Source: Siphonodentalium dalli (Eukaryota; Mollusca; Scaphopoda; Gadilida; Siphonodentaliidae). From it: a stretch of DNA of 64,000 nucleotides. Of the stretch, positions 58,030 through 64,000 are shown in pieces; position 1 is the first letter of the stretch; every line of letters begins with the position of its first letter. The stretch spans positions 94,480,707 through 94,544,706 of the forward strand of contig CP136067.1 in the NCBI GenBank assembly GCA_032622095.1. The letters run 5' to 3'. The notes under the pieces were generated by a model, which saw only the letters and a list, made by a program, of their open reading frames with translations, had not been told where the DNA came from and made no database searches. The translations under genes were made by a program, and so were the position numbers.

Positions 58030-59722
58030 ATTACGTAGAAAACAAGAGGTCGCATCAGAGATGCTGTGTCTCGTTTTCGGTGGCTTACCGCCGGTGGCTA
58101 CCGCCAATTGGTGTGCATCAGTATCGGTAGACTAATTAATAGGTAAAATCGAAAAATGACTAATTAAGGGCCATAACTCCATCAAATTTTATCGGGCCAG
58201 GCTGGTTTTCGAACTCGTCCGAAATATTCTTGGCAAGTATGTCTATTCCAAATTTTAAACAAATCGGAGGACGTTTGTTGAAGTTATCGCGCTAACGAGC
58301 TAAAAATTCACGAAAAATGACTAATTAAGGGCCATAACTCTATAAAATTTTATTGGGCCAGGCTGGTTTTCGAACTCGTCCAGGATATTATTGGAAGACA
58401 CTTATATACCAAATTTTAGTTGAATAGGATGACGTTTGTTGAAGTTATCGCGCTAACGAGCTGAAAATTTTATCGGACCAGGCCGGTTTTCGAACTCATC
58501 CGAGATATTCTTGGGAGACACCTATATATCAAATTTCAATCAAATCGGATAACGTTTGTTGAAGTTATCGCGCTAACGAGCTGAAAATTCGTGAAAAATG
58601 ACTAATTAAGGGCCATAACTCTATCAAATTTTATCGGACCAGGCTGGTTTTCGAACTCGTCCGAGATATTCTTGGGAGACACCTATATACCAAATTTCAA
58701 TCAAATCGGATAACGTTTGTTGAAGTTATCGGGCTAACGAGCTGAAAATTCGTGAAAAATGACTAATTAAGGGCCATAACTCTATCAAATTTTATCGGAC
58801 CAGGCCGGTTTTCGAACTCGTCCGAGATATTCTTGGGAGACACCTATGTACCAAATTTCAATCAAATCGGATAACGTTTGTTGAAGTTATCGCGCTAACG
58901 AGCTGAAAATTCGTGAAAAATGACTAATTAAGGGCCATAACTCTATCAAATTTTATCGGACCAGGCCGGTTTTCGAACTCATCCGAGATATTCTTGGGAG
59001 ACACCTATATACCAAATTTCAATCAAATCGGATAACGTTTGTTGAAGTTATCGCGCTAACGAGCTGAAAATTCGTGAAAAATGACTAATTAAGGGCCATA
59101 ACTCTATCAAATTTTATCGGACCAGGCCGGTTTTCGAACTCATCCGAGATATTCTTGGGAGACACCTATATGTCAAATTTCAATCAAATCGGATAACGTT
59201 TGTTGAAGTTATCGCGCTAACGAGCTGAAAATTCGTGAAAAATGACTAATTAAGGGCCATAACTCTATCAAATTTTATCTCGGTTTTCGAACTCGTCCGA
59301 CATATTCTTGGGAGACACCTATATACCAAATTTCAATCAAATCGGATAACGTTTGTTGAAGTTATCGGGCTAACGAGCTGAAAATTCGTGAAAAATGACT
59401 AATTAAGGGCCGGTTTTCGAACTCATCCGAGATATTCTTGGGAGACACCTATATACCAAATTTCAATCAAATCGGATAACGTTTGTTGAAGTTATCGCGC
59501 TAACGAGCTGAAAATTCAAAGGGCCATAACTCTGTAATAAATGTGCGGACGAACCCAATTTTTTTTCTGCAGCTTCGTGCATGGATATGTACTCACACAC
59601 CAATTTTTTTAATCCGTCAATAAACGCTTGAGTTATAAGCAAAACACGTCGCCCGCCCACCTGCCCGCCCGTCCGCCGCCCACCCTCAAACTATAAGTCG
59701 AGTTTTGGAAAAAAACTCGACT
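58030..59722 (-). mobile_element. Satellite-cored element C (pearl/HINE-like)
   Basis: Read on the minus strand: terminal hairpin 59696-59722 (AGTCGAGTTTT arms), a GGGCGG/CGGACGGGCGGGC segment (59650-59690), then a 162-bp array. The phrase ATCCGATTTGATTGAAATTT in each unit is shared with element B. The left limit near 58030 is approximate. Confidence 0.65.
58150..59530 (-). repeat. 162-bp satellite array, ~9 units
   Basis: CGTTTGTTGAAGTTATCG recurs at about 58270, 58432, 58552, 58713, 58876, 59036, 59198, 59350 and 59480. Most spacings are 161-163 bp; three are shorter through internal deletions. Unit identity is very high in the middle and lower at the left edge. Confidence 0.9.
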
Positions 59723-59811
59723 AAAAAAGGAGGTTTGAATGAGCCATGTCCGTTTAAGAATAACAGAATACTGACAACTAATTTTAAGTCCACCATAGTG
59801 GAGCAGCTTAA

Positions 59812-60404
59812 AGGGGTACTGTACCCAAGATGTTGTTGTTGGTTTCTATAATCCCCGAGTCGGAGAATAAGGTAACAACTTTTCCATTTTTTGAAAGTCT
59901 GTTGAGTACGAAGTATTGTTACGGATGGCAAATTTACCGGAATGCAAAAATACAAATTGTCGTTGTCGAGTAATTTTTGTACAGTTTTCAACCAAATGAA
60001 TCAAATAAACATTATAGTATATGCTTAGTAGTCCCATATACTCATTTAAGTTAGTGTATGGTCACTAGTCAATGAGTGGCTTGGGTTTTCTCCCCGTATA
60101 AGCATAATGTTTCAAACGATCGTGTGTGCAATTGTTTTATTAATCCAGTATCCCTCAATTATAATTTGATTACGTTTTGTACACGGAAATTCCAATTTTA
60201 AGAGACGCCATTTTATGGCTGGAGCCATAAAATCAATTTATATTAAATTATTAACTTTTAAATTATTAAATTTTAAGATAGCATATTAACCTGAGCGTTT
60301 ACAGAATACATCTTCGACTCAAATTACTTGTATTTCTATATAGTATCGATAATAGATCGTTGTTATCACCGGGAATTTATTGAAAATGGCGTACAGTACC
60401 CCTT
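59812..60404. mobile_element. Kolobok-like TTAA MITE (copy 3, inverted)
   Basis: AGGGGTACTGTACCC and GCGTACAGTACCCCT ends, TTAA on both sides (59808-59811, 60405-60408). Opposite orientation to the copies at 42183 and 48291 and more diverged. Confidence 0.75.
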
Positions 60405-60414
60405 TAATGCAAAA

Positions 60415-62920
60415 TCGTTCACTTTTGGATTAAAGCATGAAACTTTCAGAGCTGGTTGGGTATATTGTCCACACCACCAGTTAGCTTGTTCCAGGATTTT
60501 GGTGACCCTTTGACCTTGACATTTCGAAAATTAGAGATTATGGGGTATCTATTTTGTATCAAATATAATGGTTACACTAATGGATATATACATGTGTAGA
60601 CACTGTAGAATGTCAAAGCGATACCACTGATGTCAATCTTTGTATCCAGATCCAATTTGCCTATGATAATCCAAAATGGCCACCATAAGTTGACATTTTT
60701 TTACTAATATCTTTAAGATCAGTTTCTGTTTTTTTGAACTGGTTGAGAATTGTGACTTTATTTTGTATTGGTTATGTTAACTGAGCATTGAGTCATTGAA
60801 ATATGTCATTCATGGATCCCCGCCCTTTCCGATCCCTTAAAAATTCTATTTTACAGAACGTGGTATAAAATTTCACCAAAAATCACCACTGGGATTCTAG
60901 TCATATTTCGCTAAAAAATGGGTTGAACTGTGCAATCTAAGCGAGGAATTCCATTTCTCATGAATATTCCAACTCAATGGTACCAAAATTGTGGTTTATG
61001 AAAAATTTAATATTCTGTCTTATAGACATTGAATACTAATATTTCTGATGCACCCTGGTTAATTTTTACTATTTTAAACACTGATATTACCAGAATTATT
61101 GGATTTATCTATCACAAACTTGACACCAAAATCAGTAAAAAAAAATAACTTTTCAGGTTAATACCATTTTTTCAAGTAAAATGGAACTATCTTTGGTATC
61201 AAGGTGTTTATTGTTTTGATATGTCTAAAATGTGTTGACACTGATGTGTTTTTAGGCAAAATTACTCAAGATGGTTTGCAAAATGGCAACCAAATTTGGT
61301 GAAAAAAAATAGATTTTTCACATATATTCCGAACATAATTCTCTGATGTTCCAATATGGTAGCAAATTGTGGCTCACTTTTTATTAACCATGTTACTTAA
61401 TCAACTGAAAACTAAATGTTCTATTCTGGTTTTCCCAGTACCTTATGAGGCATGACAAATTCATTTTAAAGGATGCAGTATGGAATTTTGCCAAAAACTT
61501 CTTTTGGGATTCTGACTATATTTTGGTACGGAAATGGACAGAACTTTAAAACTTTATTGACTAATGTCAGGAAAACAGTTTCCCCCATTGTGCATATAAA
61601 CCACCATCAAGATGTAGAACTCTCTGACATTACCTCTCTGTCGATTAACATATCCCTGAGTGATTCTGGAAAGCGATATCCACCAAATGTACACCTGTAC
61701 AACCCACCATGATGATACACTCGCTCCAGACATACATAAACACCACACAAATCGCCATGTAGCCACTCGCCTTTTACACACACACTTCACCCATGACCAT
61801 ACAGCCATACTTGTGTATACCCGTACACCACACTTTACTATACAGCCATGATTCGCCATGCAGGCACACAGGTAATACTTCCACACCTCTATATATACCT
61901 ATACACCACATTCATGACAATTCAGTCATTTCTTGTCTACATATCTGCCTAACCATTGGCTATACAATCACTCCCTATAGATATATTTGCCACATCCATG
62001 GCCATGTAGCGAATCAAGATATACAGTAATGCCCTAAATAATTGACTCCTTAACCACAGCAGAATTATGGGTAATTTTTCAGGATTTAGTCGTAAAATAT
62101 GGCTTGTTGCCATTCATCGGAAAGCTCTCAACAAGCCATATTTCCATACTGCATCCTTTAAAATGAATTTGTCTTGCATCATAAGCTACTGGACCAGAAC
62201 AGAACAATTAGTTTTCAATTGATTAAGTAACATGTTCAATAACCAAGTGAGTCACAATTTGTTAATTTTTCGGAACAGCAGAGAATAATGGTTGGGATAT
62301 ATGTGAAAAATCAACTTTTAGTTGCATCAGAACTGTTAGTATTAAATGTATATAAGACAGAATGGTCAATTTTTGTCATCAACCACAACGTGTATGCGGT
62401 TGCTTGGCACGCTGTGTCAATATTGACCATTTTCAACATTTTGGCCGCCATTTTGAGCCAATGTGACAATTTTGGTACTATTGAATTGGAATATGCATAA
62501 GAAATGGAATGCCTCACTTACATTGTACAGTTCTGCCCATTTCTTGGTGAAATATGACTAGAAATTATCAACCAGTACCAAACAACAGCAACTGATCTTA
62601 AATATATTAGTGAAAAAACATCAAATTTTCCACTTCTGGCTGCCATTTTGGTGGCCATCTTCGACAGTGAGTTCCAATTTTGCCCTATAAAGGTGGCATT
62701 TTATCTTATCTTCACAAAAATGTATACATTTGTATACACATGACAAGATTTTCTCACTATAATTTGCATCAACATGACTTAGTGACCAGTCTGAAAAACG
62801 GTGGCCATGTTGGGTGCCATCTTGAATTTAACAGGTTCCACTTAACCGAAAGCTGGAACCAGCTGGATAATGATCAGGAATATATTGGACAATACATGTG
62901 AAGTTTGGTGCTTTAAGTGA
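60415..62920. mobile_element. Long inverted-repeat (foldback) element, 2.5 kb
   Basis: Left-arm blocks such as TCTTTAAGATCAGTTTCTG (60709), ATGGTACCAAAATTGTGG (60977) and ATTTTAAAGGATGCAGTATGG (61464) recur inverted at about 62605, 62475 and 62145. Arms are roughly 70-80% alike and 700-1000 bp long. The centre (61486-62145) holds the mariner-like fragment and a CACCACAC-rich minisatellite (61680-61990). No coding is recognised. The exact ends are not resolved. Confidence 0.65.
62026..62135. mobile_element. Tc1/mariner-like palindromic MITE (broken copy 3)
   Basis: CAGTAATGCCCTAAATAATTG after TA (62024-62025); the second arm stops after AACAAGCCATATTTCC. Confidence 0.6.
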
Positions 62921-63119
62921 ACAATTCTTCAGTTATTGTGCACTAAAAGACTCTACTACATGTACCAATTACCCCATTTGAGAGCCAAATGGCACCAATT
63001 CTATTGTTTGCGATAAATGTTGAAAATGGGCAATATCAGATGTACATAATGTATTGAACTTTAAATCGGAAAAACATGAATGGTCTCCTTCTTACTGTTG
63101 AGCCCCCCTCCCTCACAGC

Positions 63120-63430
63120 CACCCTTAGTGATGTGAAATACTCTGGTAGGGCTATCAAATAGAAATGGAGAATAATCTTGCTCAAAGTAGCTATTTTTAC
63201 AGATATTATATCCAAATTGACAATACACACAGTCATTGTTATATATTACAATGACTCTCGGTGACAAAATTTACAATTGAGTAGTTCAGACGATGTTTTC
63301 TATGGAGTGGTACAGTCGATTTGCTTGAAATTTCCGGCTATGTTAGTAGAATGCAACATTCGTCCAGATGGAATAGCACCTGAGTACTAACTGATAAGTT
63401 TCACGCACCCGAACAAATCCATAATATTTA
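63120..63430 (+). repeat. Unoccupied copy of the repeat split at 35992
   Basis: Same order of blocks as 35869-35985 and 37400-37650 without the 1.4-kb insert; reads TTATATATTACAATGACTCT across the site. Confidence 0.75.
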
Positions 63431-63440
63431 TGTCTTTTAA

Positions 63441-63925
63441 AGGCCCACTTAATTTTCGAGTCACTGATTATTTTTTTATAGTGACTTGATATACGGTTGT
63501 AATAACAATATATGCCATAAAATATGATTAAAATACTATAATTCATCACCATTTTAATTATCTGCATCTCAGAAGATGCCCGTAGAAAAATGGGAAAAAG
63601 CTGAAATCATAGGAAGATCCCCCCCATTTTGGCTCCCAGAATGCAGCAGAATTCAAACTAAAGATGATCGAATTTTCAATAGAAGGGGGAATAACTCTAT
63701 CTTTACGATAAAGAGTTATTCCCCCTCCATTGAAAATAATACACCTTTTACTGCAATCTAGATGGCAAAAAAACTTTGGTAACTAAACAAAAACAACATG
63801 TTCTTAGTTTATTACACTGGATAAGTTTATAATACAATTTTTTGGAGCTTCCTCTTTCAAATGGTATATAATATGGCATATAATTTGTATATGTGAGCTG
63901 GGGGTTTCGAAAATTAAGTGGGCCT
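63441..63925. mobile_element. TTAA-flanked AGGCCC MITE, 485 bp
   Basis: AGGCCCACTTAATTTTCG and its exact complement with TTAA on both sides (63437-63440, 63926-63929). Contains the GGGGGAATAACTC palindrome (63680-63738). Short form of the 40351-42815 element. Confidence 0.8.
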
Positions 63926-64000
63926 TTAAGTAGGATTTTTTTTATAGTGCTGGCCTAAAATTAACACACTGTTCTTATTTCAAAATATTCACCAAAGTTC

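Noticed and set aside
61554-61886. Cys/Val/Trp-rich 110-codon minus frame
   Set aside because: Falls on the CACCACAC-type minisatellite; low-complexity translation.
1-64000. tRNA, rRNA or snRNA genes
   Set aside because: I saw no cloverleaf with conserved A/B boxes and no rRNA-like stretch; a covariance-model scan would be needed to exclude them fully.

Overview
The window is animal nuclear DNA. It is AT-rich, has intron-split coding sequence with GT-AG borders, and is crowded with small inverted-repeat DNA transposons, LINE fragments and satellite-cored elements of the kind known from bivalves and gastropods. A marine invertebrate, most likely a mollusc, fits best; this is an inference from repeat style and protein similarity. 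I see no bacterial operons, CRISPR arrays or rRNA/tRNA genes.

Two host genes can be supported. (1) A mitochondrial single-stranded DNA-binding protein gene (mtSSB/SSBP1-like) on the + strand, which I assembled from five short exons (25844-25943, 29573-29689, 34270-34357, 35528-35616, 39163-39242). The exons join in phase into an OB-fold protein of about 150 residues; a first exon with the start codon may lie further upstream. Its introns hold most of the hAT, piggyBac-like and Transib-like elements. (2) A SMYD4-like gene (TPR + split SET + MYND + post-SET) on the - strand at 55430-57520, one large coding exon behind a 5'UTR splice acceptor.

Layout. 1-6500: a tandem segmental duplication. Copy 1 carries a 2.41-kb transposon insertion, and copy 2 keeps the empty site. 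6600-13600: small TIR elements, minisatellites and palindromes. 13600-20300: minus-strand LINE copies, one with a recognisable but broken reverse transcriptase, plus a 1.9-kb TIR element with a 9-bp target duplication. 20785-22900: a hairpin-capped element with a 12-unit, 160-bp satellite core. 23680-24170: remnant of a FLYWCH/MULE transposase. 24900-39250: the mtSSB gene and its transposon-filled introns. 38175-38985: a second satellite-cored element. 40350-42820: a TTAA-flanked element with another TTAA element nested in it. 42173-54775: a 6.1-6.5 kb tandem duplication whose two copies have unrelated centres. 55430-57534: SMYD4-like. 58030-59722: a third satellite-cored element. 60415-62920: a 2.5-kb long inverted repeat. 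63120-63925: one more dispersed repeat and one more TTAA element.

The most distinctive signals are: (a) a 1.4-kb inverted-repeat element ending in CACAGTG, identical to the RAG recombination-signal heptamer, with a 5-bp target duplication and a related unoccupied copy elsewhere in the window; (b) three elements with one shared plan, a terminal hairpin, a CGTCCG-rich segment and a 160-176 bp tandem core; (c) a hairpin in the 3' region of four LINE copies whose paired bases co-vary; (d) a tandem duplication of a splice acceptor and exon start inside mtSSB.
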